Of a stretch of 34,023 nucleotides of DNA, positions 18,869-27,445 are shown one piece after another. Position numbers and translations under genes: made by a program. The notes below the pieces were generated by a model. It did not search any database and was not told the DNA's origin. It saw only the letters and a list, made by a program, of their open reading frames with translations. Positions within the stretch are counted from its first letter, which is position 1. Every line of letters starts with the position of its first letter. The stretch spans positions 1-34,023 of IMG/VR virus record IMGVR_UViG_3300030108_001522; one strand, written 5' to 3'. This DNA comes from a virus.

Positions 18869-21309
18869 TGCAGAAAGTAGTTTTATACATAAAAAACTCT
18901 GATAAAGATTATCAAAGAGTAGATATGTTTGATGACGAAACTATAAGCTTAACATCTAAGATACAAGATGTAAGAGATATAGGTAAAGTATTTATGGATT
19001 TTAGTCAAAGCTTTACAGTTCCTGCATCAAGAGACAATAACAAAATATTTGAACATTGGTATAGATATGAAATAGAAAACAACTTTGATGCTAGAACTAG
19101 AAAAGATGCAATCATGGAACTTGACTTCAATCCTTTCAAACGAGGTAAAATATCTTTGGAAAATGTAAAGCTAAAAGATAATAAACCTTTTGCATATACT
19201 TTAGTTTTTTATGGCAATACTATAAATTTAAAAGATTTACTTGGAGATGACGAATTATCTGATTTACCGCAGCTTGATAATTTTACACATGATTATTCTA
19301 GCTCAAATGTAAAGACAGGTTTACAAAGTGGTTTATCATCAAGTAAAATTATATATCCACTTATATCTCATACAAAAAGATTTTATTATGATTCTGCCGA
19401 ATCATCACCGCAATATAGTGGAAACTTATATTATAATACAACACAAAACAATATTGGATTAGCGTTTGATGATTTAAAGCCAGCGATAAAATGTTTGACT
19501 ATTATCGAAGCTATAGAAAATAAATATACAATCGCAAACGGTTATCCAAGTAACGTTGTATTTACTAGAGACTTTTTTAACAATACAGAGTTTTCTAATT
19601 TATATTTATGGTTATGTAGAAACAAAGGCCCTATAGGAGGAGATGTCAACCAAGATGAAATATTAAGTCGAATATGTGGTAACTGGGGTTATTCTTCTGG
19701 TACAGTCCCACACTTCAACGTAAGTGGAGATAGTTGGGGATTTACTGTACAAAATCATACAAATAGTTTTAGAGGTGTTCTAACTGTAACAACAGCAGGT
19801 GCAAACCAAAGCATACCCTTTACAATGAAAGCTATTGATTATGTAAGTGGTACAACCTTAGCACAAAGCGCAAATCAATCTGGTGCAGTAAGAGCACTAA
19901 CATTTGAGATACCTTCATCTTTCAATGCTGTAAACTTTCAAGTCAAATGGATTATTGAATCAGAAACAGCAATATCTTTTACGCCTAGCATAGAACTAAC
20001 AGAACTTGTTCTTGACCCTTTGACTGGCAATCCAACATCTGAGATAAACGCTGTATATAATATTAATGGTTCAGCCGCAGCTATATCAACTGTAAGTGAG
20101 ATTATAATAACACAGAACACACCAAAAATAAAAACTATAGATTTTCTAAGTGGTTTATTTAAAATGTTTAACCTAACAGCATTTTTCATAGATGACGTTG
20201 GCGATGCTGATTTTGGCAAAATATTTGTAGATACATTGGACAATTTTTATGCAGATAGAGTTAATAATCCATCAGGAGGTGAATATGATATTACAAAATA
20301 TGTTGACACTTCAAATACACAGATAGATAGAGCTTTTGAATTTAGTGAGATAGATTTTAAATATCAAGAACCTAAAACACTTTTATCTATAAATCATTTA
20401 GAACAATTTAATGAGGTATTCGGTAATGAAGAAGTAAGGCCACAAAATATAGATAGAGGAACAGTTTATGAGGTAGAAGCTCCTTTTGAACACATGAAGT
20501 TTGAAAGATTATTTGACGATAATGAAACAGGAAGTAGCCCATACTCAGGTGTTACACAACCACAAGCTTTTGTAACAGATATACAATGGGGTTACTCTGC
20601 TGCAGGTGAATTTACATCAGATACAGATGTAACACCAAATACAGGAAACTATGAACCAGTTTTGCCAGCACCCTTAATTTTTTATGGTGTACAAGAAACT
20701 GGACTAAGTTCACCAAAAGGTATTAAATGGATTTCAGACGGAACACCTGTTTCTATTACACAATATCACAGACCAAGCAATACTAATGAAAGAGGTAGTA
20801 ATAGAAGTAATCCTGAGGACTTAGGTACAACTACGAGTGCTGCAACTAATAAATTAATTCAATCAGGTCAAAACTTTGTTGCTACGGTAAATGTTGGTGA
20901 TATTGTTTTAAATACAACAGACAATACAAGTGCTGTAGTTACTGCAGTTGATAGTAATACACAACTTACAATTAGTTTAGACATTATGGCTAATAGTGAA
21001 GCTTTTGTGATTATAAGACCACCTGCATTTACAATAAACTTTGATAACGAAATAGACGAATGGAACTTAATAGATTATCTTGGCACAACCAACTCATTAT
21101 TTAAGAAGTTTTATAAAACTTATATTGACGGCATATTCAATGAGAAAAGAAGATTATTCAAGTTAAAAGCTTATTTAACAACTGATATATTAGCAAATTA
21201 TAGATTGAATGACGAGTTTGTAATACAAGACCGTACCTTTCGTATTAATTCTATAAGCACAAACTTTAAAACTGAAGTATCGAATTTAGAATTATTAAAC
21301 AAACTATAA
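18868..21309 (+). CDS. Large baseplate / distal tail protein
   Basis: An 813-residue protein, the largest complete gene here. The N-terminus has LTSKIQDVRDIGKVFMDFSQ and SFTVPASRDNNKIFEHWYRY, a pair I recognise from large tail proteins of Bacteroidota phages encoded next to the tape measure. The middle holds jelly-roll-like beta segments, FLSGLFKMFNLTAFF, and a DITKYVDTS section typical of baseplate hub-like proteins. A mobile insert shared with 17510 lies at nucleotides 20821-21015 (TTTSAATNKLIQSGQNF...TTDNTSAVVTAVDSNTQLT). The C-terminus ends with DEFVIQDRTFRINSISTNFK, as in proteins that attach to the tail tip. I infer a distal tail or baseplate role. Confidence 0.7.
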   Translation: MQKVVLYIKNSDKDYQRVDMFDDETISLTSKIQDVRDIGKVFMDFSQSFTVPASRDNNKIFEHWYRYEIENNFDARTRKDAIMELDFNPFKRGKISLENVKLKDNKPFAYTLVFYGNTINLKDLLGDDELSDLPQLDNFTHDYSSSNVKTGLQSGLSSSKIIYPLISHTKRFYYDSAESSPQYSGNLYYNTTQNNIGLAFDDLKPAIKCLTIIEAIENKYTIANGYPSNVVFTRDFFNNTEFSNLYLWLCRNKGPIGGDVNQDEILSRICGNWGYSSGTVPHFNVSGDSWGFTVQNHTNSFRGVLTVTTAGANQSIPFTMKAIDYVSGTTLAQSANQSGAVRALTFEIPSSFNAVNFQVKWIIESETAISFTPSIELTELVLDPLTGNPTSEINAVYNINGSAAAISTVSEIIITQNTPKIKTIDFLSGLFKMFNLTAFFIDDVGDADFGKIFVDTLDNFYADRVNNPSGGEYDITKYVDTSNTQIDRAFEFSEIDFKYQEPKTLLSINHLEQFNEVFGNEEVRPQNIDRGTVYEVEAPFEHMKFERLFDDNETGSSPYSGVTQPQAFVTDIQWGYSAAGEFTSDTDVTPNTGNYEPVLPAPLIFYGVQETGLSSPKGIKWISDGTPVSITQYHRPSNTNERGSNRSNPEDLGTTTSAATNKLIQSGQNFVATVNVGDIVLNTTDNTSAVVTAVDSNTQLTISLDIMANSEAFVIIRPPAFTINFDNEIDEWNLIDYLGTTNSLFKKFYKTYIDGIFNEKRRLFKLKAYLTTDILANYRLNDEFVIQDRTFRINSISTNFKTEVSNLELLNKL

Positions 21310-21311
21310 TT

Positions 21312-21458
21312 ATGATAAAACAGATAATAGATTTACTTAACGCATCAGATTGGTATGGTGAAGATGAAATAATAGAAATAGCAAAAGGTAAATACAAAGC
21401 TGTTAGTAATTATAAAGAAATGAAGCAGCAACTAAAAAGATTAAGATATGGCAACTAA
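21312..21458 (+). CDS. Small helical protein between baseplate and tape-measure genes
   Basis: A 48-residue gene reading MIKQIIDLLNASDWYGEDEI, then IEIAKGKYKAVSNYKEMKQQ and LKRLRYGN. It begins two bases after the previous stop and its end overlaps the tape-measure start by 11 bases, which supports translation and coupling. It is amphipathic and helical. No family recognised; it may be a small tail assembly factor. Confidence 0.55.
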   Translation: MIKQIIDLLNASDWYGEDEIIEIAKGKYKAVSNYKEMKQQLKRLRYGN

Positions 21459-23058
21459 AAAAATATTAATTCAAATACAAGTTGGTGCTAAAGATGCAAA
21501 TATTGCCGTATCTAAAGTAGAAAAATCATTACAGGGTTTATCTGATGCCCAAATGAAAGTAGTTGAAACTACAAAAAAAGCAAGAACACAATCAGGATTA
21601 AATAACGCAATACTTTTAGAAACTGGACGTTTAGCTTCTGATGCTTCATTTGGTTTTACAGCAATCGCAAACAACTTATCGCAAGTAGTAACATTATTAT
21701 CTAGTTTTATAGAGACAAACGGTAGTGCTATTGAATCTTTTAAACAATTAGGAAAATCTTTACTTGGTACAGGTGGATTCTTAATTATAGTACAAGCTTT
21801 AATATCATTTGGCCCTAAACTACTTGACATGTTAACAGGCACAACACAAGCTGTAAAAGATTTGAGGCAATCACAAAAAGATGCTGCAGAAGCTGCTGGA
21901 CAGCAAATTGGTAAGTTAGAAACACTTGTATCTGTATTAGATAATGTAAACAAATCATATTATCAAAAAAAATCTGCATTAGATGAAATAAACAGAGAGC
22001 ATGAAAAACTAAACATAGAATTAGATAAAGAAGGTAATTTAACAGATAAGTCAAGAAAGGCTATAGAGAATTATATTCCAATGTTAGAGCAAAAAGCTAA
22101 AGCACAGGCATTAGCCGCATTGTTACAAAAGAATTATGCAGAACTTATAGAATTAGAAAACTCAGGTTTGGAAGAAAACACAAGTTTTGCAGGTAGATTT
22201 TTAAATGTCCTTTTGACATTTGTTACAAGAGGTTTTAAGCCCATTGATGATTTAAGAGAACGAGCTGATAGGAATAGAGCTGAATCAATAAAAAAAATAC
22301 AAGAACAAATAAAACTCTTATTACAAGAATTTAACTCTTTACAAACTACAGGATTTGACCCAGATGACGTTGATATTGTTAGGGCTTTTAAAGGTATAAG
22401 AGATGTTGTTGTTGATAGAGATTTATTTGAAGGTCTTACAAAATTACAAATATTTGCTAGAGATGCACTTGATGGTGCAGGTGATTCAGCAGTAAAAAGT
22501 TTATCGGTTTTAAATAAGGGTCTTACAGAACAAACAAAGATGATTAAAAAGGCAAGTAAAGACCAAATAAAACTTGCCGAGATTGAATCTGATTCTAAAA
22601 TACAAGCTTATAATGATACAGGTAACGCTTTAGTTGGATTAGGTAGATTAGCTGGTGAACAAACAGGTGTTGGTAAAGGTCTTGCTATAGCTGGTACTTT
22701 AATATCAACTTATGCAGCAGCTCAAAAGGCTTACGAAAGTCAATTTAATTTACCTGTTGTTGATGCACCTATAAGGGCAGCTATTGCAGCAGCAGCAGCA
22801 GTTGTACAAGGTTTAGCACAAGTTGCAGCTATAAGAAGAATCAAAACACCTGCAGGAGGACAAGGTTCTCAATCTGGTGGACAGACTGTTGTCCAAGCAC
22901 CTGACTTTAATGTAGTAGGTGCAAGTGAAACATCACAGCTAGCAACATCATTAGCTGGTGTTACTGGCAGACCTATACAAGCATTCGTTGTTGGAAAAGA
23001 GGTAACTACTCAACAAGAGCTTGACAGAAATATTACAAATAACGCAAGTATAAATTAA
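21448..23058 (+). CDS. Tape measure protein
   Basis: A 536-residue protein with the character of a tail tape measure: long helical stretches, Ala/Gln-rich segments, a hydrophobic region at about 107-129 (GTGGFLIIVQALISFGPKLL) and a hydrophobic, alanine-rich part near residues 420-475 (GLAIAGTLISTYAAAQKAYE, IRAAIAAAAAVVQGLAQVAA). The C-terminus (PDFNVVGASETSQLATSLAG...FVVGKEVTTQQELDR) is the pattern I know from Bacteroidota phage tape measures. By the usual 0.15 nm per residue, a tail of roughly 80 nm is expected. It is the last gene of the tail module; the capsid protease follows. Confidence 0.85.
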   Translation: MATKKILIQIQVGAKDANIAVSKVEKSLQGLSDAQMKVVETTKKARTQSGLNNAILLETGRLASDASFGFTAIANNLSQVVTLLSSFIETNGSAIESFKQLGKSLLGTGGFLIIVQALISFGPKLLDMLTGTTQAVKDLRQSQKDAAEAAGQQIGKLETLVSVLDNVNKSYYQKKSALDEINREHEKLNIELDKEGNLTDKSRKAIENYIPMLEQKAKAQALAALLQKNYAELIELENSGLEENTSFAGRFLNVLLTFVTRGFKPIDDLRERADRNRAESIKKIQEQIKLLLQEFNSLQTTGFDPDDVDIVRAFKGIRDVVVDRDLFEGLTKLQIFARDALDGAGDSAVKSLSVLNKGLTEQTKMIKKASKDQIKLAEIESDSKIQAYNDTGNALVGLGRLAGEQTGVGKGLAIAGTLISTYAAAQKAYESQFNLPVVDAPIRAAIAAAAAVVQGLAQVAAIRRIKTPAGGQGSQSGGQTVVQAPDFNVVGASETSQLATSLAGVTGRPIQAFVVGKEVTTQQELDRNITNNASIN

Positions 23059-23060
23059 TT

Positions 23061-23074
23061 ATATATAAATCTAA
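23061..23074 (+). promoter_or_regulatory. Leader motif ATATATAAATCTAA before a late gene
   Basis: ATATATAAATCTAA lies two bases before... the ATG at 23076 follows directly after one T. The same 14 bases occur at 24807-24820 before the scaffold gene, with TATATAAATTTAA at 1011-1023 and AAATCTAATATT at 1369-1380 as near relatives. It may be a late promoter element or a translation leader; the sequence alone does not decide. Confidence 0.4.
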
Positions 23075-23075
23075 T

Positions 23076-24641
23076 ATGAAAATTATAGAACTACTTATTG
23101 ACGAGGAACAATTAATGTCTGGTATAGAAGCTATATCTATAGTTGATAAACCAGCTATTGAAGAAAACTTTATTGCATTATCAAAGAATGAAGAAGTTAA
23201 ATTAGCTGAAGTTGACAACGAAAAAAGAATATTAGTTGGGCCAGCTCTTATACCTAACAAAAATATATTCAGGTCAAATGGTGGTGAAGATTATTTTATT
23301 TACTTCTCAAAAGATACAGTAAGACAAGCATCACAATTATTTCTAATGAGAGGTAATCAAAACAAATCTACACTAGAACATCAAGCACAGTTAAATGGAT
23401 TGTCTGTAGTTGAATCTTGGATTATAGAAGATTCTAATATGGATAAATCTAAAAAGTATGGATTCGATTTACCTGAAGGTACTTGGATGGTTACTATGAA
23501 AGTAAATAATGATGCTGTATGGAATGAATATGTTAAAACAGGTTTAGTAAAAGGTTTTTCTATAGAAGGTTACTTTACAGATAAATTAGATATGAGTGCT
23601 TTAACTTCAGCAAATGATGAGGAAGAAGCAGAAGAAATATTATTAGAGATTGCCAATTCAATACTTGGCAATAAGTATCAGTTAAAAACATATAGTGATT
23701 ATGGTAGTGGTGTTAGAAATAATGCAAAGAGAGGTATTGAATTAAATAAAAAAGTAAATAATAAATGTGCAACAAGCGTTGGAAAAGTAAGAGCTCAGCA
23801 ATTAAGCAGAGGTGCGAGTCTTTCATTATCAACGATAAAACGCATGTATTCATATTTGAGTCGAGCAGAAACTTATTATGACGCTAATGACACAAAAGCA
23901 TGTGGCACTATATCATATTTACTATGGGGTGGTAAAGCAGGATTAAACTGGTCAAGAGGTAAACTAAGAGAACTTGGTGAACTTAAGATGGCATCAATGG
24001 TGGTTGACAAAGACTATGCAATATTAGATGACAGACTAGCTTACGCTTCAAAAGAAATGGCTGAGAAGATGGCAAAGGATATTGGATGCGAAGGTATTCA
24101 TGAACATGAGTTTGAAGGTAAAACTTGGTATATGCCTTGTGAGTTTCATAAGAAAGATGAAATGTATAAACACACTAAATGTCCAAGTGGTTTCAAAAGA
24201 ATGAATGGTAAGTGTGTTAAAATGGCAGAAGTTGGGCCAAGAGGAGGTATAAGAAAAAGTCCTAAAGCACCAGCTTCAGGTACACCTAATAGAAATCCAA
24301 AAGGTAAAGGAACAGCTAAAGGTGATGCGTCTGGTAAACGTGGAGCTAAAGTATCTGCAAAAGATAGAGCATCTTTACAGAAAAAAGCAGATGACTTTAA
24401 CAAAAGATATAAAGAAAAATTAGGTTATGGTATAACGGTAGGTATGTTAGCATCTGTATTCCAAAGAGGACTTGGTGCATTTAATACTAGCCATTCACCT
24501 AATGTTAAATCACCCTCACAATGGGCACATGCGAGAGTCAACGCATTTATGTATCTTGTAAGAAACGGTAGGCCACAAAATGCAAAATATACAACAGATT
24601 ATGATTTGTTGCCAGCTAAACATCCTAAAAGTAAAAAATGA
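23076..24641 (+). CDS. Prohead maturation protease (XkdF-like) fused to further domains, ending in DUF5824-like
   Basis: A 521-residue fusion. Residues 1-170 are an XkdF-like (S78_2) capsid maturation protease: DTVRQASQLFLMRGNQNKST, LEHQAQL with His102, and VKGFSIEGYF with Ser162 as the probable nucleophile. Residues 205-300 form a second module (YGSGVRNNAKRGIELN, GKVRAQQLSRGASLS, SYLLWGGKAGLNWSRGKL) that also occurs alone or fused in other phages. A linker carries KCPSGFKRMNGKCVKM (368-383) and a Gly/Lys-rich GPRGG section. Residues 428-515 resemble DUF5824 (KDRASLQKKADDFNKRY, GITVGMLASVFQRGLGAFNT, WAHARVNAFMYLVRNG). Only the first part is needed for protease action; the rest may be packaged or act in assembly. 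The stop overlaps the next ATG. Confidence 0.82.
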   Translation: MKIIELLIDEEQLMSGIEAISIVDKPAIEENFIALSKNEEVKLAEVDNEKRILVGPALIPNKNIFRSNGGEDYFIYFSKDTVRQASQLFLMRGNQNKSTLEHQAQLNGLSVVESWIIEDSNMDKSKKYGFDLPEGTWMVTMKVNNDAVWNEYVKTGLVKGFSIEGYFTDKLDMSALTSANDEEEAEEILLEIANSILGNKYQLKTYSDYGSGVRNNAKRGIELNKKVNNKCATSVGKVRAQQLSRGASLSLSTIKRMYSYLSRAETYYDANDTKACGTISYLLWGGKAGLNWSRGKLRELGELKMASMVVDKDYAILDDRLAYASKEMAEKMAKDIGCEGIHEHEFEGKTWYMPCEFHKKDEMYKHTKCPSGFKRMNGKCVKMAEVGPRGGIRKSPKAPASGTPNRNPKGKGTAKGDASGKRGAKVSAKDRASLQKKADDFNKRYKEKLGYGITVGMLASVFQRGLGAFNTSHSPNVKSPSQWAHARVNAFMYLVRNGRPQNAKYTTDYDLLPAKHPKSKK

Positions 24642-24775
24642 AAAAGACGAAAGAAACTGTAGGTAGAAACGTACCTAAGAATAGTCGCAGAGGTTGTCTT
24701 TGTAAAGATGGAAAATCTTATTCCATAAAGTGTTGTGATGGTACTCTGAGAGCTCAGGGTATTGGTAAAATATAA
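24638..24775 (+). CDS. Small cysteine-motif protein (CxC...CC...AQGIG)
   Basis: A 45-residue gene reading MKKTKETVGRNVPKNSRRGC, then LCKDGKSYSIKCCDGTLRAQ and GIGKI. The conserved core GCLCKDGxxYSxxCCDGxLRAQGIG is one I recall as widespread beside structural genes of Bacteroidota phages. The four cysteines (C20, C22, C32, C33) could form a metal site or disulphides. ATGA overlap with the protease stop (24638-24641) supports translation. Function is unknown; position suggests a virion or assembly component. Confidence 0.75.
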   Translation: MKKTKETVGRNVPKNSRRGCLCKDGKSYSIKCCDGTLRAQGIGKI

Positions 24776-24829
24776 AATCTAACACTTTATTTACAATTTA
24801 TTACATATATATAAATCTAAACTTAAGTT

Positions 24830-25357
24830 ATGGAAAAGAATAAAGCTACAATGATATTAAAAGATATTATGGAAAAATTATCTTTAATTAAAAAAGAGGA
24901 GCTTTCTAAAGAAGTTGTTGAAGAACAATTAAAGGAGGAAGCTGAAATGTCTTTGAAACTTACTGAAGAAGCGGTAAATGAAGAAGTACATTTAGAAGAA
25001 GTAAAACCAGAGGACGTGGAAGTTACGGCTGAAGAAGTTAAACTTGAAGAACAAGAATCTGAACTTATTTCTGACGAAGAAGATGTTGAACTTGACATGG
25101 ATAAATATGTTACTAGAGAACAATATGAAAAAGACATGGCTTCAATGAAAAAAATGATTGAAGATATGGAACTTAAATATCATGATGATAAAGTCTCTAT
25201 GTCAAAAGAAATTGAAAAACTCTCTGCAGAACCTGCAGCAGAACCAATTCAACATAATTCAGAGGATGTATTTGAGCCTAAATTTAAGTTAGCTCATAAT
25301 AGAAAACAATCTACTCTTGATAGAGTAATGGAAACTTTAATTAACAATAATAAATAA
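24830..25357 (+). CDS. Probable capsid scaffold protein
   Basis: A 175-residue, very acidic, helical protein. Residues 20-95 are almost all Glu, Val, Lys and Leu (EELSKEVVEEQLKEEAEMSL and similar); residues 95-130 form a coiled coil (REQYEKDMASMKKMIEDMEL), and the end is basic (KFKLAHNRKQSTLDRVMETL). An acidic coiled-coil protein between the maturation protease and the major capsid gene is the usual profile of a scaffold, whose C-terminus binds the shell. No sequence motif proves it. A leader motif (24807-24820) precedes it. Confidence 0.75.
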   Translation: MEKNKATMILKDIMEKLSLIKKEELSKEVVEEQLKEEAEMSLKLTEEAVNEEVHLEEVKPEDVEVTAEEVKLEEQESELISDEEDVELDMDKYVTREQYEKDMASMKKMIEDMELKYHDDKVSMSKEIEKLSAEPAAEPIQHNSEDVFEPKFKLAHNRKQSTLDRVMETLINNNK

Positions 25358-25368
25358 ATAATAAAATT

Positions 25369-25785
25369 ATGGCAGTATTAACACACGTTAGTGATGATGT
25401 AATGAGAATTTTTGATGATTATGAATTAGTTTCAGCATCAGGCTCATTAAGTCTAGCAGATTCTGGAAAGGTATTTAAGATTTCTGGAACAGGTTACACA
25501 GTAACTTTACCTGCTCCAACAGCAGGATGGAAAGCAAAATTTGTTGTATCAGCAGCATTTACAACTGACTTCGTAGTACAATCTCCTGCAGATAATAGAG
25601 ACACTATTAACGGCGGTATAATTGTAAACGGAGCTATCGTTGAAGCTGATGCAGTTGACAAAGTAACATTTGAAGATGGTGCAGAAAGTATCGGTGATTT
25701 CATTGAAATACATTCTGACGGCACTAGCTATTTCGTATATGGAAATGGTAATGCTAGTTCTTCAATTACAGTTGGTGAATTATAA
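25369..25785 (+). CDS. Probable head decoration protein
   Basis: A 138-residue beta-rich protein (MAVLTHVSDDVMRIFDDYEL at the start) made of alternating short strands with Gly/Ala/Thr turns: GKVFKISGTGYTVTLPAPTA, KFVVSAAFTTDFVVQSPADN, VTFEDGAESIGDFIEIHSDG. No cysteine or membrane segment is seen. Its place 25 bases before the major capsid gene, its size and its strand content fit a decoration or capsid-stabilising protein; the last segment (IEIHSDGTSYFVYGNG) resembles a common phage beta-sandwich repeat. The assignment is by context. Confidence 0.65.
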   Translation: MAVLTHVSDDVMRIFDDYELVSASGSLSLADSGKVFKISGTGYTVTLPAPTAGWKAKFVVSAAFTTDFVVQSPADNRDTINGGIIVNGAIVEADAVDKVTFEDGAESIGDFIEIHSDGTSYFVYGNGNASSSITVGEL

Positions 25786-25810
25786 TAATAAATAAAAAAA
25801 GAAAAAAGAT

Positions 25811-26713
25811 ATGGCGACTACAACTTCGATTACTACTTCTTATGCAGGCGAGTTTGCAGGTGAATATATTGCAGCAGCTTTGCTAAGTGGTGTAACTTTA
25901 TCACAAGGAGGGGTTTCAATAAAACCCAATATTAAATTTAAAGAAGTGATTAAAAAGCTATCAATGAATGACATTTTAAAAGATGCTTCTTGCGACTTTA
26001 ATCCAACTTCAAATGTAACATTAACAGAAAGAATCTTACAACCAGAAGAATTTCAAGTAAACCTTCAGCTATGTAAAAAAGATTTCAGACAAGATTGGGA
26101 TGCTCAATCAATGGGCTTCAGTCAATATGACAACTTACCAAAAAGATTTTCTGATTTCTTAATTGCACAGGTTGCAGCTAAAGTAGCTCAAAAAGTTGAG
26201 CAAAACATTTGGCAAGGAGCAACAGCTAATGCTGGTGAATTTGATGGATTCCAAGCTTTACTTGCAGCAGACGCAGACGTTGTTGACGTTGCAGTTGTAG
26301 GTGGAGGATTGACTGCTGGTAACATTATTGCAGAATTAGGAAAAGTAGTTGATGCTATTCCATCTGCAGTATATAGCAAAGAAGACGTTAACATTTACAT
26401 TCCAACAAGTGCAGCTAAATTATATGTACAAGCTCAAGCAGCTTTAGGATATAGAGAGCTATATAACGTTGGCAAAACAGAAATGAACTTTCAAGGTATT
26501 CCATTATTTACAGCTCCTGGACTAGGAGATAATAAAATGGTTGCTGCAGAATCTTCTAACTTATTCTTCGGAACAGGTCTATTAAATGACTGGCAAGAAG
26601 TTAAGTTAATTGATATGGCAGATATTGATGGAAGTCAAAATGTAAGAATCATTTTAAGAGGAAGTGCTGGTGTTCAGCATGGAATTGGAAGTGATATAGT
26701 ATTATACTCATAA
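25811..26713 (+). CDS. Major capsid protein
   Basis: A 300-residue protein in the expected place and size for an HK97-fold major capsid protein of this phage group. It starts MATTTSITTSYAGEFAGEYI and has KEVIKKLSMNDILKDASCDF, RILQPEEFQVNLQLCKKDFR, the helix KRFSDFLIAQVAAKVAQKVE (spine-helix-like), VNIYIPTSAAKLYVQAQAAL, and ends HGIGSDIVLYS. These blocks recur in capsid proteins of marine Bacteroidota phages as I recall. It uses more GCA/GCT alanine codons than its neighbours, as expected for a highly expressed gene. A strong terminator follows (26735-26769). The preceding scaffold, decoration and protease genes support the call. Confidence 0.88.
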   Translation: MATTTSITTSYAGEFAGEYIAAALLSGVTLSQGGVSIKPNIKFKEVIKKLSMNDILKDASCDFNPTSNVTLTERILQPEEFQVNLQLCKKDFRQDWDAQSMGFSQYDNLPKRFSDFLIAQVAAKVAQKVEQNIWQGATANAGEFDGFQALLAADADVVDVAVVGGGLTAGNIIAELGKVVDAIPSAVYSKEDVNIYIPTSAAKLYVQAQAALGYRELYNVGKTEMNFQGIPLFTAPGLGDNKMVAAESSNLFFGTGLLNDWQEVKLIDMADIDGSQNVRIILRGSAGVQHGIGSDIVLYS

Positions 26714-26734
26714 TAATAGTTTAACATAAATTAA

Positions 26735-26769
26735 GGTAGGTGGGTATATGCCTATCTACCTTTTTTTTT
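26735..26769 (+). terminator. Rho-independent terminator after the capsid gene
   Basis: GGTAGGTGGG (26735-26744) pairs with CCTATCTACC (26751-26760), ten pairs with two G-U, around a six-base loop, followed by nine T residues (26761-26769). It may limit transcription of the genes after the capsid gene. Confidence 0.9.
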
Positions 26770-26784
26770 AATAATAATAATAAT

Positions 26785-27357
26785 ATGGCATGTAATTTAA
26801 CAAGAGGTAGAAAAGAACCATGTAAAGACGTAGTTGGTGGTATTAGAAATGTTTACTTTGTAGATTTTGGTAGTTTGGGTACAGTTACTGAAACAGATGA
26901 CGAAATTACAAATATGACAGGCGATGCAAGTAACAATTTAACTGCATTTAAATATGAAGTAAAAGGTAACTCATCGTTTGAATCAAATATTACTGCTTCA
27001 AGAGAAAATGGTACTACATTCTTCGAACAAACACTAAATTTAACATTACACAAATTAACTAAAGAAGATAATAAAGAATTAAAATTATTAGCTTTTGGAA
27101 GACCTCATGTAGTTGTCGAAGATTACAATGGAAATTGTATGTTGATGGGATTAGAGCATGGTGCTGATGTATCTGGCGGTACAATAGTAACTGGTGCGGC
27201 TATGGGAGATTTGAGTGGTTATACACTTACTTTATCGGCTTCGGAAAGAAAACCTGCTAACTTTATGGTGGTAGATGCAACGAGCGGTACTTTTCCGTTT
27301 AGTCAATTTGCTGGTATTTCTGGAACTATAACAATCACAGAAGGAAGTAATTCTTAA
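26785..27357 (+). CDS. Probable tail tube (major tail) protein
   Basis: A 190-residue protein starting MACNLTRGRKEPCKDVVGGI, with YEVKGNSSFESNITASRENG, TTFFEQTLNLTLHKLTKEDN, RPHVVVEDYNGNCMLMGLEH and GADVSGGTIVTGAAMGDLSG. These blocks are strongly conserved in Bacteroidota phages, and the strand pattern and size fit a tube-forming protein; the name is inferred. I chose ATG 26785; the GTG at 26740 would start inside the terminator stem and add a poly-Asn stretch. The gene is flanked by terminators on both sides (26735-26769 and 27383-27409), which is unusual inside a structural operon. Confidence 0.7.
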   Translation: MACNLTRGRKEPCKDVVGGIRNVYFVDFGSLGTVTETDDEITNMTGDASNNLTAFKYEVKGNSSFESNITASRENGTTFFEQTLNLTLHKLTKEDNKELKLLAFGRPHVVVEDYNGNCMLMGLEHGADVSGGTIVTGAAMGDLSGYTLTLSASERKPANFMVVDATSGTFPFSQFAGISGTITITEGSNS

Positions 27358-27382
27358 TAATTAAATTTACTTTGTATAAAAG

Positions 27383-27409
27383 AGGGATGCTTGATGTATC
27401 CCTTTTTTT
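27383..27409 (+). terminator. Rho-independent terminator after the tail tube gene
   Basis: AGGGAT (27383-27388) pairs with ATCCCT (27398-27403) around a nine-base loop and runs into seven T residues (27403-27409). Confidence 0.85.
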
Positions 27410-27445
27410 ATATAAACAAATTAAATATTATTTGTTATTTATAAT

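Noticed and set aside
26740-26784. GTG start with a poly-Asn leader for the tail tube protein
   Set aside because: It would begin inside the terminator hairpin and the Asn run comes from the AATAAT leader; the conserved protein starts at ATG 26785.
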